From contig JACRIJ010000031.1 in assembly GCA_016220095.1 (NCBI GenBank), positions 1-64,000 of the forward strand: 64,000 nucleotides of DNA, given 5' to 3'. The position numbers were made by a program, and so were the translations under genes. This document shows positions 26,809 to 37,321 of the stretch, piece by piece. Source of the DNA: Planctomycetota bacterium. GTDB taxonomy: Bacteria; Planctomycetota; MHYJ01; JACQXL01; JACRIJ01. Numbering within the stretch: the first letter of the stretch is position 1; each line of letters begins with the position of its first letter. The notes under the pieces were generated by a model. The model made no database searches and had not been told where the DNA came from. It saw nothing but the letters and a program-made list of their open reading frames with translations.

Positions 26809-29800
26809 ATGCAGATTAGTTATTCTAAAACTATTGTTGTCGTCTTCTGCGCCGCGCTGGCTGCGTTTTTCGGCCAGGCCGCGTTCGCCCAGGGCATGCT
26901 CGTGCCCGCGGGTTTTCCGCCGCAGGCAGACAGCCGGTTCTCGGTCTGCGCTGAAGACATCATTGTCGGCATAGAGAATAACTGCGCTTCAGTAAACATA
27001 ACTCAGGTCTTTCGCAACGATACAGGCATTTCCCTGGATGCGGCGTATATTTTTACTCTGCCGGAAAATACGATTTCATCCGGATATTACGTTTGGGAAG
27101 ACGGCGTGAAATCTCAGGGCACTCATCTGCTGACCGTGCCTGCCTTCAGCACGAAAAGGGTGGAGGTGGAATACCGGATGCTCCTTCCGGTTTACGACGG
27201 GCTGTACCGGTTCAAGCTGCCTCTACTGAGGAAACTTTCCGCGCCTATTGAGAAATTTTCAGTTTCGGTTTCCATTTTGTCATCCGCTCCCCTGCAATCT
27301 CTCTTTTCCGAATGCGGGGATTTTCAATTGTTTAAGACGTGGCAGAATTCGTTGAATGATGGCAGGTATGTTTTTGCCAATGATTTTTCAGCGTCCGATT
27401 TTGTCCCGACAGGCGATTGCAATATCCTGTTCAAGGCGGTTCCTTCCGGCCGGTACGGCGGTCAAATCCAGTTATTCACGCATAAAGTCCGGGAGGAAGA
27501 CGGGTATTTCGCGGTGTTTATGAACCCTTCATTACCAGCGCCTGAAGCCGGTTGCAATTTTATATTGCTTCTGGATTGTTCGGAGAGCATGTCCGGGGAA
27601 TACATCGGATTTATCCGTGAAACAGCTCTTGCCATGCTTGACGGTCTTCCGCAAAAAAGCACTTTCGGAATAATCGCATTTAACGAAAAGTCAATTATGT
27701 TCCAGAACAAGCCGGTTGAAAATTCCGAGCATAACAGGAAGAGCGCGTCAGTTTTTATTTCAAATCTGAGCGCTTCAGGGGGTACGTCACTGGCGCTCGC
27801 GGTTGATATTGTGGCGGCATTGGTGGACAGGCGCGTTGAAAACAATATAATACTGATTTCGGACGGCATAGTTCCTCTGGATGTCCCTGACCGGCAGGGA
27901 TGGGTTCAGCCGCTTAAGTCGTTCCTGCCTGAAAATGCCAGGTTGCATTGCATGGGAGTGGGTAATTGCAACGAACAGGCATTGTCTTCGTTTGCGGATG
28001 ACTTCGGCGGCATCGTGCGTTTCGCCAATACGGATGAAAATCCGAAGACTGTCGCGCAGGAGTTTTTGCGCGGCGCTCTTAATATGGTTGATTCAATAAC
28101 GGTTGATTTAGGCAATGTGGAATCATACGGTTTCGCGCCTGAAAAAACAAAAGCCGTTTCGTCCGGCAGTCCCGCTTTTATTGCGGGCAGGTATAAGGCA
28201 GGTTGCGAAACGGTAATTACAGTGCGCGGCAGGTCTGCCAATGGATTATGGAAGGCTGAATTGCCGTGCGCGTTTCCGGATGAACAGCCGGGAAATTCTT
28301 ATGTCGCGGACTTATGGGCGCATCTGGCCGGCGAAGAACCGGACGGCGGATTTGGCGTTTCCGCTCAGGATAAAAATTCAGCTTTATCCCTGAAATGCCC
28401 GGTCAGGATAATTGACCCGGCGGAACTGCCACAACCTTTTTTTTCCGGCGCCGAATTGTTGAAATTTTCCGGCGATTACCGCATCCCGGACGATGAGGAA
28501 ACGGCGCGTATCGCCCATGTTGCCGCGGTCGCGCAAAAGGCGCTGGATGAAGACGATTTTGCCGGCGCCGAGGGCATTATTGATGCCGCGCGCAAATCAG
28601 GATTGCAGGCGTTTCAGATGGAACTTATGCATGCCGGTATTTGTGAAAGGCGCGGCCGGTTTACGGAGTCCGAAACCATACTGAAAGCATCTGTTCTGTC
28701 AATGCCGGATAAGACAGCGGCTCTTGAGGCGCTCGCGGGTTTCTATGAGAGGCGCATGGATTTTGATTCCTCCGTGCGCGTGCTCCTGAACCTTTATAAG
28801 TTGCAGCCCGGCAGGGCAGGAATTGAAACCCTTGACAGGATAATTTCCATTTATGAAAAACGCCGCCTGTATGACGCGGCATCGGCATTTTATTCCGAAA
28901 TTGCCGTTTTGACTTCCGAGCCCGATGATTACGCGCGGCTCGCGGATAAATTATTTTCGCTGAAAAAAGACGGCCAGGCAGTTGATGCCATGCGCAAAGC
29001 GGTTGAACTCGCGGATGACAAGGCGTTTTATATCAGGAAGCTTTTTTCGCATTTTGATTCTGACGGCGCGGATATGGACGGCAAAGCGCGTGAAAGGCTG
29101 GTTGCAGGCATGGAAATTCTTGAAAAATACCTGCAGGAAGACCCGCTTCTGCCGCTTTACGCGGACCTGTTTGCCATATATTCAAGGCTCTATATAGAGG
29201 AATTACAGCAGACATTGTACGCGCAGAAACGCCGCGATGTGTTCAGCAGGTCCGAATCTTCTTCTGGCCCGGAAAAACTGCTTTGCTTTTTTCAGATGGG
29301 GCAGATGCTTCTTTATGAGAAGGATGCCGTTGGCGCCGCGAAGATGTTCAGATACTGCGCGGACAATGCCGAAGACCTCGTCAGCGCCCGGCATATAGCG
29401 GAGTTGATTGCCTATGAATGCGGCGATATAACCTCGGCTATAGGGATATATACGAGGCTTTTTTCAATTGCAAAGGGCGAAAGGGATAAGGGGATGCTTT
29501 TAACCGGGCTTGCGGATCTTTATGTGAATACAGGCGCGGCGCCTTTGTCCTCGGCCTTTTCAGCTCCTATGGATTCCTTGAATGACGAAAGCGGTTTTCT
29601 GAAAAGCCTGGCCGGCGGTTCTATGCTTGCCGGTACGGTTATGCAGTCTTATTACAACAGCCTGCAGGAGGCTTTTGCGTTGTATTCAAGGGCGGCCGTA
29701 AATCCGGATGCCGGCGTCAGGCGCGTCGCGTTTTACGGCCTTGCCGATATCCGGCTGAAATTCAAGAAATACGAACAGGCCGCGGAAGCGTATAAGGAGA

Positions 29801-32800
29801 TACTGAAATACTGCAGGCCTGAAGAAATTCCTGATGTGTATGCGCGCCTGGCGCTGGCTCAGGATAACTTTGACCCGCGGGCCGCTGAAAAAACCAGAAA
29901 GGCTCTTTTGGAAATTAATCTTCGCGTGGAAGAAACCCGAATGCCGGTTTTCGCCGTTGAACCGGCCTTTAAGAAGTTCAGCGCGGAATGGTATGATTTT
30001 TTTGCGCGCAAGGCATATTGCGGCACTCAAGGCCGCGACGAATTTTTCCTTGCAGTGTTTTCGTCCGGAAGGGAAAAGGAACTTTTTTCAAAACTTTCCG
30101 GCGGCGCTGACAGCGGCGATGTTATGGCGTTGAAACTGCTTGGAGATTACTTCTGGCATGTTGCGGATTTTGCGCAGGCAGTGAGTATTTATGAAAAATT
30201 TGCCGTTTCAGTACCAGGCAGAGTTGATGTCCTGGAACGCATAGCGAAGGTCAAAGCATCACTCGGCAGGCATTTTGAGGCGGCGCAGGTATATTCGTCC
30301 CTTTGCGCCTTCGCGCCGGAAAATCCGGACTGGTACAGGCTTGCCGGGGAAAATATCCTGCAGGCGGGATTTGCGGATTCGGCCGGGGATTTTTTCGGCA
30401 ATACGATACTCGCCGCGTCATCGGACAGCGATGTCCTGCAGGAGCTTATTGAATTCTGCGAACAGCGCGGCAAATATGATACCGCAATTGACATAATAAA
30501 AAAGGCCAGGCGTCAATGGAAAAATGACGGGCTCTGCGCCGGTGAAATGGGCATGTTATGCGCGGCGTCAGGCAACTATGCCGCGGCTGTCAGGGAATAT
30601 CTGAAGATGTTCGTTTTTTCATCCGGCACTCCGCAGGCCGGGAACGCGGTTTCCGCCCTTGTCATGATTTCAGTCGAAAGAAATTACGCCAACCTGCCGC
30701 TTGTGCTTGAAAATACCATAGAATCATTCCAGTCTGTTCGCGGGCCGGCAGAGCAGGATGATTTTCTTGACAATACGTTTGCCTTTCTTGAAAAATTAAA
30801 AAGGCCTGATGTTGAGTATTCATTCTATACGCGGCTTACGGATGTCGCGGGCGATGAGGATGCGATTTACGCGATAGCGAGGCGCCTTGAAAACGCCGGG
30901 CGTTCCGACCTCTGCGAATACGCGTTTTTGAAGGCGGTCAAATCTTATCCGAAGAACAGCGGTTCTTACCGGAATTTAGCGGATTTTTACAGTAAGAACG
31001 GCAAGACTGGCGCCGTAAAGGAAGTGCTTGTAAGGAGGACCGCCGGTTTCCCGCTTGTGCCTGAGTCATGGTTGGGTCTCGCGCAGTTTTGTCATGAAAA
31101 CGGTTCAATTTATGAGGCGGTTCAGATTCTGGAAAAAGCCGCTGAAATCCTGCCTGATGACAGGGGAATTCTCCTGAACCTTGCGAAATACTGCGGGATG
31201 TCGGGTAAATTCACGGCCGCAACCGGTATATATGAAAAACTCATCGGATTATACCCTGAAGAAACTATCAGTTATACGGAACTTGCCGGCAGTTACCTTA
31301 ATATGCTTGAACCCGAAAAGGCGGAAGGCGCGCTGGCACTTTTGAGAACAATGCATCCTGACCGGGAGAAATATTGCGCGCCGCTTGTTGAGTTTTATAT
31401 CGCCTCCGGCAAAGATGAACAGTCGTCAAGAATATACGATGAATTGCAGGGCGAGGAAAAGCCGGCGCTTGCCGCACGCATGGGATTGGCATACCTGAAA
31501 ACCGGCAATATGAAATCCGCTCAGAAGTTTTTGGATGCCTATTTTGCGGTTTATTCCGCCGCGGGCAGGTCCCCGGGTTTTTATTTTGACGGGGAAATTG
31601 TCAGGGAAACCCTTTTCGCCGGCAGGCCGGATTTGGCCGCAGGATACGCGCTTCAAAGCAGGGCCATATCACTGGATAATACGGTTACGGCGTTTTCCGC
31701 ATATGGCGCGCAATACGCCGCCAGGATGAACGCGCGCGAAAAAAAATCATATGAATCCGCATGCCTGAAATTGCTGGCCGCGTATGTCTCAGGCGGCGGT
31801 GAAATGCAAAAAGCTTATGATATTGCCGTGCAGTTGGGCCTGCTTGACAGCGTTATTTCATTCTATGCTTATTCCGGCGAGCCTGCTGAAAACGGTTTTG
31901 CCGCGGCGTACGCGTGCGCCCGGCTGTACCAGTTGGACCGCAAATACCCTGAGGCCGCATTCTATTACAAAAAGGTAATCGTATACGTCCCGACCAGCAT
32001 AGCGTTTCATTCTGAACTCGCAGGATTGCTTTGTCAGTTGGGTAATTTCAGCGCCGCGCTTGAAGAATATGAACTTATTATTTCGCTTGAATCCGCGCGC
32101 CGGCAGGGTAACATAAACAATGCGGAAACGGCTGTTTTTCTTGAAAAGGCGTTTGTAACAGCCTTGCACCTTGGCGATATACAGCGGGCTGTCCGGTTCT
32201 ATTCGGAATATATCAATGCGCGGGCAGAGGATGACGGCAGGGTTTTGGGCGAGGATTACGTTAATTCGCAGATTTCCATGTTCTGCGAGGAAAACGGATA
32301 TTACGAAAAAGCGTTTGAATATCTTGAGAAGGGCTTGTCCGGGATGGAAACCGGTGATTCTTCAGGTTTGGCGCGTGCCGCGCGTCTCGCGAAAAATTCG
32401 CTGAATTTTGATAAGGCCGTGCGTCTTTACCGGAGACTGGCCGATATGGTTCCGGTTTCGGAAACGGTTGCCGTGTACGATGAAATGATAGAGGCGTATG
32501 AATTGCAGGATACCCTTGATAATGCGGCGGAAAAGCTTGAGCAGGAACTTGCCGATACTGCACAGGCGGAATCGTTTAAGTATAACCTGCTCAGCAGAAT
32601 GCTTTTGTCAAAAGGCGATTTCAACGGCGCCGTGAGGGTTCTTGAAAAAGCCTGCGCGAAAAGGCCTGACGATGTGGAGTTGAGAACCGGCATTTTCCGC
32701 ATGTACCTGTCGCGTAAAAAATGGCCCGAGGCGATATACGTCGGCAGGCAGATTGTCAGGATGCCGTCGTTTGAAAAAAATCCCGACGACAAAATATTCG

Positions 32801-34164
32801 CGGAACTTGCAATGGCATGCGGTATTACCGGTGATTTTGATTCGGCAGAACACTTTGCTTCGTCTGCATTGGATATAAGGCCTGATTGCGCCGATTATTA
32901 CGCCGCTATGGGCGATGCCGCGTTCGCGCAGAAGCGCTATGAAAAGGCAAGGATCTTTTTCCGCGCGGCAAACGGCCTGCGCATCAATAACAATCCTGAT
33001 TACGTTGTGAAGTACGCGGAAACACTTGTAACAGAAGGCGGGAGTTTTTCCGCGGCCGAATATGTCGCGGACGCCGTTGGAGGTATCGGAGCTGCTTATG
33101 TCATGGATGGCATGGGCCTTTCCGGCTATGCCGTGGATTTTCTCCTGAAGGAATTTTCGGATTTGAGGGAACGGCATTCATACGAAGAATCGCAGAGGGC
33201 GGCTATCGCACTTTTTGAATTATGCGCGCGCAGGCAGGATTATGTTACTCCGCTTTCAGCGCTTTTGCCCGTTTATGAAGACATAAAGGCCGGCAGGATA
33301 TCCGTAAGGCAGGCCGCTGTCGCGGTGCGTATTGCTGAGTGCTATGCGAATGCCGACAGGATTGAAGATGCTATAAGAATACTGGATAAAGCGCCGGAGG
33401 TCTTCGGCGGAGACGCCCCTGTGTATTACGCGCTTGCGCAATTTTACAGTTCCAGAATGCCGGAAAAATCAATTGATTTGTACGCGAAAGCAATTACCGC
33501 CGGCATTGAAAAGGGATGCGTCAGGCCCGAATACGGTTTGGATTGCGCGCGCGTGCTTTTCAGGCTCCGCAGGAACAAAGACGCTATCGCAGTATTGAAG
33601 AATCTTTCAAGCGAATTCCCGTACGATGACAGCGTGATGGTTTCCATAGGCGGTTTGTTCGTAGAAAACGGGTTTGCCGGCACGGCAAGGCAATTCTATG
33701 AAAGAGCCGTCCGGTTGTCTCCTGACAATACCGGCAATATTTTCCGCATTCTTGAGTATTATCAGCTTACAGACGAGTACTCAGCGTCTCAGAAATACGC
33801 AGGCCTTGCCTTGCAGTCCGCTCCTTCCATTGAAACAAGGTATAAACTGAGGGCGCTCAGGTCAAGAATAATGGCAGGCACTCCTTTTGCGAAAGAAGCG
33901 CAGGCGCAGTTACAGCAGGAGCAGAGGAAACGCAGGATTTCCCTGGAAAACATGCGCGTACTCGCTCAATTGTATTTTGAATCAGGGGAAATTGAACGCG
34001 CGGAAAAAACCTGCAGGGAAATTCTTGTGAAACATCCGTATGACAGGGATGCGCATCTTGTAATGATTGACTGCGAAAAAAAGCTGAATGAGCCGGCCGA
34101 ATCCGCGCGTCTTGAGAAAGAGCTGGATATGATTGATCCCGCATGGAGGGCGCAGTCCAAATGA
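26809..34164 (+). CDS. Giant (2451 aa) secreted VIT domain - vWA domain - multi-TPR protein
   Basis: Signal peptide; VIT-like N-terminal domain; vWA LLLDCSESMSG (MIDAS DxSxS); then ~1800 aa of TPR-like repeats. Confidence 0.9.
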   Translation: MQISYSKTIVVVFCAALAAFFGQAAFAQGMLVPAGFPPQADSRFSVCAEDIIVGIENNCASVNITQVFRNDTGISLDAAYIFTLPENTISSGYYVWEDGVKSQGTHLLTVPAFSTKRVEVEYRMLLPVYDGLYRFKLPLLRKLSAPIEKFSVSVSILSSAPLQSLFSECGDFQLFKTWQNSLNDGRYVFANDFSASDFVPTGDCNILFKAVPSGRYGGQIQLFTHKVREEDGYFAVFMNPSLPAPEAGCNFILLLDCSESMSGEYIGFIRETALAMLDGLPQKSTFGIIAFNEKSIMFQNKPVENSEHNRKSASVFISNLSASGGTSLALAVDIVAALVDRRVENNIILISDGIVPLDVPDRQGWVQPLKSFLPENARLHCMGVGNCNEQALSSFADDFGGIVRFANTDENPKTVAQEFLRGALNMVDSITVDLGNVESYGFAPEKTKAVSSGSPAFIAGRYKAGCETVITVRGRSANGLWKAELPCAFPDEQPGNSYVADLWAHLAGEEPDGGFGVSAQDKNSALSLKCPVRIIDPAELPQPFFSGAELLKFSGDYRIPDDEETARIAHVAAVAQKALDEDDFAGAEGIIDAARKSGLQAFQMELMHAGICERRGRFTESETILKASVLSMPDKTAALEALAGFYERRMDFDSSVRVLLNLYKLQPGRAGIETLDRIISIYEKRRLYDAASAFYSEIAVLTSEPDDYARLADKLFSLKKDGQAVDAMRKAVELADDKAFYIRKLFSHFDSDGADMDGKARERLVAGMEILEKYLQEDPLLPLYADLFAIYSRLYIEELQQTLYAQKRRDVFSRSESSSGPEKLLCFFQMGQMLLYEKDAVGAAKMFRYCADNAEDLVSARHIAELIAYECGDITSAIGIYTRLFSIAKGERDKGMLLTGLADLYVNTGAAPLSSAFSAPMDSLNDESGFLKSLAGGSMLAGTVMQSYYNSLQEAFALYSRAAVNPDAGVRRVAFYGLADIRLKFKKYEQAAEAYKEILKYCRPEEIPDVYARLALAQDNFDPRAAEKTRKALLEINLRVEETRMPVFAVEPAFKKFSAEWYDFFARKAYCGTQGRDEFFLAVFSSGREKELFSKLSGGADSGDVMALKLLGDYFWHVADFAQAVSIYEKFAVSVPGRVDVLERIAKVKASLGRHFEAAQVYSSLCAFAPENPDWYRLAGENILQAGFADSAGDFFGNTILAASSDSDVLQELIEFCEQRGKYDTAIDIIKKARRQWKNDGLCAGEMGMLCAASGNYAAAVREYLKMFVFSSGTPQAGNAVSALVMISVERNYANLPLVLENTIESFQSVRGPAEQDDFLDNTFAFLEKLKRPDVEYSFYTRLTDVAGDEDAIYAIARRLENAGRSDLCEYAFLKAVKSYPKNSGSYRNLADFYSKNGKTGAVKEVLVRRTAGFPLVPESWLGLAQFCHENGSIYEAVQILEKAAEILPDDRGILLNLAKYCGMSGKFTAATGIYEKLIGLYPEETISYTELAGSYLNMLEPEKAEGALALLRTMHPDREKYCAPLVEFYIASGKDEQSSRIYDELQGEEKPALAARMGLAYLKTGNMKSAQKFLDAYFAVYSAAGRSPGFYFDGEIVRETLFAGRPDLAAGYALQSRAISLDNTVTAFSAYGAQYAARMNAREKKSYESACLKLLAAYVSGGGEMQKAYDIAVQLGLLDSVISFYAYSGEPAENGFAAAYACARLYQLDRKYPEAAFYYKKVIVYVPTSIAFHSELAGLLCQLGNFSAALEEYELIISLESARRQGNINNAETAVFLEKAFVTALHLGDIQRAVRFYSEYINARAEDDGRVLGEDYVNSQISMFCEENGYYEKAFEYLEKGLSGMETGDSSGLARAARLAKNSLNFDKAVRLYRRLADMVPVSETVAVYDEMIEAYELQDTLDNAAEKLEQELADTAQAESFKYNLLSRMLLSKGDFNGAVRVLEKACAKRPDDVELRTGIFRMYLSRKKWPEAIYVGRQIVRMPSFEKNPDDKIFAELAMACGITGDFDSAEHFASSALDIRPDCADYYAAMGDAAFAQKRYEKARIFFRAANGLRINNNPDYVVKYAETLVTEGGSFSAAEYVADAVGGIGAAYVMDGMGLSGYAVDFLLKEFSDLRERHSYEESQRAAIALFELCARRQDYVTPLSALLPVYEDIKAGRISVRQAAVAVRIAECYANADRIEDAIRILDKAPEVFGGDAPVYYALAQFYSSRMPEKSIDLYAKAITAGIEKGCVRPEYGLDCARVLFRLRRNKDAIAVLKNLSSEFPYDDSVMVSIGGLFVENGFAGTARQFYERAVRLSPDNTGNIFRILEYYQLTDEYSASQKYAGLALQSAPSIETRYKLRALRSRIMAGTPFAKEAQAQLQQEQRKRRISLENMRVLAQLYFESGEIERAEKTCREILVKHPYDRDAHLVMIDCEKKLNEPAESARLEKELDMIDPAWRAQSK

Positions 34165-35765
34165 AAAAGAATTCGGTTTTAATTATTGCCCTTACGTTCG
34201 GGGGGCTCGGCCTGCTTGTCGGAATTTCCGTCATGTTGTTTACCGGCAATCTGCCGGAATACCATAATCTTACGGAAGAGCGTTTGAGGGAATTTCTTTT
34301 AGAACCGGAGCTTTCGGAAAGGCCTTTGATAGTGGCGGCTATTGAGGGTGAACAGAATATTCCGGAAGACGTGCTGGAGCCGCATTTTTTTAAAAAACTG
34401 GAAGATTCCGGCGTGCCGGCGGCGCTTCTCGGTTCCGAGGCATGGGAAGAGTTCCGGATGAACCTGAAATTGCTTGAGCAGAAGACCGGCTTTGCATTTA
34501 CCCGTGATAATCTAAACCGGCTTTTCAACATAACGAAATACGCGGTTTTTTACGAGATCCGGCCGTTGAAGGCCGTCTGGATATGCGAATGCGAAAATCC
34601 GGATTCGGTTTTCCGCTCATTATTCGGCGGGAAAACGCTTTCATTCAAGACAACAAAGATAAAGGATATTTATCTTCTTGAACCGGACGACGAATTAAAT
34701 ATCTGGTTCTCCTGCGCGATAGAAAAGAACCGCATGTTTATTTCAACGGATACGGCCCTGATGAGGAGATTTCTGGTGTCGTATCTTAAGGCGCAGGGCG
34801 AGGTGCGGAAGGCCCTGTTGATTGACGCGTACGCCGGCGGCGCCGGAAATAACCGTGTGATTTTTACGCCCGAATGGTTTTCACGGCAAGGCAATAGCTC
34901 GCCGGTTTTTAACAGGGCGGTTTCCCCTGCGGAGATGGCATACGAGGTGCTCAGCGTAAAGTCCGGTTTTGCTGAAACTGCCGGCAATCCGCGAGTTAGA
35001 ACACTTGACGTTGAAGATACCATCGCATTGAAAAAAACACCCGGCGTTCCGGCAGGTTATAAGGTTTCGGCCGCACTGCGCAGAGGCGAATTTTATGCCC
35101 CGGAGCTGTTTTCGTATTCTTACGAATCGGCTGATAATATATGGCACCCGGTTTTTGAAGAATTCTCCGATTGGTTTTCACGAGTAGCCGGCGCACAGAT
35201 TGAGGAGGCGCTTGAACATACGGCCGTGCGCCTGCAGGTTTTTGAGGACGAGAGCGGGTTTACGAATCTCAAGGCCGTTTATGTAATGCCTGTAAAGGAA
35301 ACGGATATGCTGAATTCCATTCTGAAGGATTTTGCAGTGAAAGACGGTTTTGTTTCGGAAACGATAGGGCCTTTATGCGTCATAAAATCGGTCTTGTCAG
35401 GCAGGCAGGTTTTTACGTACGGGGTAAAGGACGGCTTTCTGTTCGCGGGCAACAGCATGAAACTCGTGCAATCGGCTGTATCATCGCCGCGCGCGAGCGG
35501 CGCGCAGATTGAAAATGCGATAAATGTCCGGGCTGAGGAATTCCCCAGAGCAACGGCTTTTTCACGGATGGATTTTTCAAGGATGCCGGAGGTCAGGGAT
35601 GAATTTGCCCGGGCAATGCAGGATGTAATCCCTACGGGAGAACGGTTTTCCGCGGGCATAATGAAATTGCTGGCTTCGGAATGCGCGAGGGTGGACAATT
35701 ACACGGTGCGGACGGGAGCCGTAATCAGGCAAAAGAAAGTTTATACGCTGAAAAACCAACAATGA
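34161..35765 (+). CDS. Membrane-anchored DUF3352-like protein, translationally coupled to the VIT-vWA-TPR gene
   Basis: ATGA overlap with the upstream stop; N-terminal TM (SVLIIALTFGGLGLLVGISVMLF); no clear catalytic motif. Confidence 0.75.
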   Translation: MKKNSVLIIALTFGGLGLLVGISVMLFTGNLPEYHNLTEERLREFLLEPELSERPLIVAAIEGEQNIPEDVLEPHFFKKLEDSGVPAALLGSEAWEEFRMNLKLLEQKTGFAFTRDNLNRLFNITKYAVFYEIRPLKAVWICECENPDSVFRSLFGGKTLSFKTTKIKDIYLLEPDDELNIWFSCAIEKNRMFISTDTALMRRFLVSYLKAQGEVRKALLIDAYAGGAGNNRVIFTPEWFSRQGNSSPVFNRAVSPAEMAYEVLSVKSGFAETAGNPRVRTLDVEDTIALKKTPGVPAGYKVSAALRRGEFYAPELFSYSYESADNIWHPVFEEFSDWFSRVAGAQIEEALEHTAVRLQVFEDESGFTNLKAVYVMPVKETDMLNSILKDFAVKDGFVSETIGPLCVIKSVLSGRQVFTYGVKDGFLFAGNSMKLVQSAVSSPRASGAQIENAINVRAEEFPRATAFSRMDFSRMPEVRDEFARAMQDVIPTGERFSAGIMKLLASECARVDNYTVRTGAVIRQKKVYTLKNQQ

Positions 35766-35825
35766 AACGGTAACGTATAAGCATGCCGATTTGCAAGTAA
35801 ACATTGATTGTATTTGGGATTAGCT

Positions 35826-36461
35826 ATGATTTGCATTCTTGTTGATTACAGGGAAAAGAACAGTGATGTATTTAAATTGCTTTCCGGCGCGGAAGGCGTT
35901 TCCGTGCCGGTCAGGAATCTTTATGCGGGTGATTATGTTGTAAACGGTATCGGCATAGAACGTAAAACTACTGCGGATTTCGGGGCGTCTCTTATAGACG
36001 GCAGGCTGTTCAACCAGCTTGAAAAACTGAAAAATACGTATAACAGGGCATTATTGATAATAGAAGGAAAGGATTTTTATTGCGCGAACAACCGTATTCG
36101 CAGGGAAGCATTAAAGGGTGCATTAATGTCAATCCTTTTACGCTGGCAAATGCCGGTAATTTTTTCCGAAGATTCGGCCGAGACTACGCAAATTCTCCTG
36201 CTGGCTGCTTCGGCGGAAGAGAGGGATACTATGGGGTTTTGCCGGAGGCACGGCTACAGGCCGAAATCAAAACGCAAAAGGAAATTGTTTATATTGCAGG
36301 GCTTGCCGGGTATAGGACCGGCGTTGGCGGACATTCTGTTGAACCACTTTGGTTCTGTAAGAAACGTTTTCACAGCGTGCCAAGAGGAATTGACTTCGGC
36401 GCCTGGCATAGGCCGCGGCAAAGCCGATAAAATACACGAAATCCTGGATGAGTACGAATGA
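35826..36461 (+). CDS. XPF/ERCC4-family nuclease with C-terminal helix-hairpin-helix
   Basis: VDYREK..GDYVVNGIGIERKTTADFGASLIDGRLFNQ; HhH: LQGLPGIGPALADILLNHFGSV and LTSAPGIGRGKADKI. Confidence 0.85.
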   Translation: MICILVDYREKNSDVFKLLSGAEGVSVPVRNLYAGDYVVNGIGIERKTTADFGASLIDGRLFNQLEKLKNTYNRALLIIEGKDFYCANNRIRREALKGALMSILLRWQMPVIFSEDSAETTQILLLAASAEERDTMGFCRRHGYRPKSKRKRKLFILQGLPGIGPALADILLNHFGSVRNVFTACQEELTSAPGIGRGKADKIHEILDEYE

Positions 36462-36605
36462 CGAACGGAATAAACCACTGAATCCTGTACCGATAACTGG
36501 TACAGGGCGAATATGCCGAATAGTGTATGCCGCCTTTGTTACAAAAGCCAGTAAAAGTCGTCGTTTTCCGTGTATTCTGCGGTAAATTTTGTATAAAATG
36601 CGGAG

Positions 36606-37139
36606 CTATTTCACAAACAAATCAAGTAATCCTATCAGCGTTTTGGAATCTACGAATGCGTCTTCCGCTAACATTTTTCTTATTTCGCGAATGGAAAAGA
36701 TTTTCACTTCAATATCCTCGTCCTCATCCCTGTGGAATTCCTTTACCGGCGTGAGGCCTGTTGCGCGGTAGAGGTAAAGTTTTTCAGAGCAGAAACCCGG
36801 GCATGAAAAGAATTCCGCGGTTTTTTCCCAATGTTTTCCGCTATGGCCGGTTTCTTCAATGAGCTCTCTTTTCGCGCACTGGAGCGGCTTTTCGCCCGGG
36901 TCAATGGTTCCCGCCGGTATTTCATACAGGTACGCATCTGCCGGCAGGCGGTATTGCTTTATGAGTATTATGTGGTTTTTGTCAAGGAAAGGGACTATTG
37001 CCACGGAGCCGTTATGCCTGATAACATCGCGCGTCATTATTTTTCCGTCCGGCGCGGCAATGGTAGCGTGTTCAACGGAAAATATCCGTCCTTTATATAT
37101 TTGTTCCGAACCAAGTTTACGGTATAGTTTACTGCTCAT
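36606..37139 (-). CDS. NUDIX hydrolase, ADP-ribose pyrophosphatase-like
   Basis: NUDIX box GTIDPGEKPLQCAKRELIEETG; start set at MSSKLYRK. Confidence 0.88.
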   Translation of the reverse strand: MSSKLYRKLGSEQIYKGRIFSVEHATIAAPDGKIMTRDVIRHNGSVAIVPFLDKNHIILIKQYRLPADAYLYEIPAGTIDPGEKPLQCAKRELIEETGHSGKHWEKTAEFFSCPGFCSEKLYLYRATGLTPVKEFHRDEDEDIEVKIFSIREIRKMLAEDAFVDSKTLIGLLDLFVK

Positions 37140-37321
37140 ACGAAGGAGGAAGAAGGAAAAACGAAGAAGGAAGGACGCCGTTCGAGTTCCGGGTTCCGGA
37201 CGCCGGGTCTCGGATCCCGTTTCCCGTTTAAACGGGCCACGGGCCACGGATTCTAAGTCCTGAGTCTAAAGTCTTGCGTCTGGGGTCACAACTCCAGACC
37301 CCGGACTCCAGACTCATAGAC
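37140..37321. repeat. 26-unit degenerate heptanucleotide array filling the mcsB-NUDIX intergenic gap
   Basis: 182 bp = 26x7 in one register: ACGAAGG AGGAAGA AGGAAAA ACGAAGA AGGAAGG ... CCGGGTT CCGGACG CCGGGTC ... CCTGAGT CTAAAGT CTTGCGT CTGGGGT CACAACT CCAGACC CCGGACT CCAGACT CATAGAC. Confidence 0.85.

Noticed and set aside
37140-37321. Heptad array as a coding or coiled-coil-encoding region
   Set aside because: Period 7 nt is not a multiple of 3 and frames are interrupted; it spans two gene boundaries, so it is not a protein repeat.
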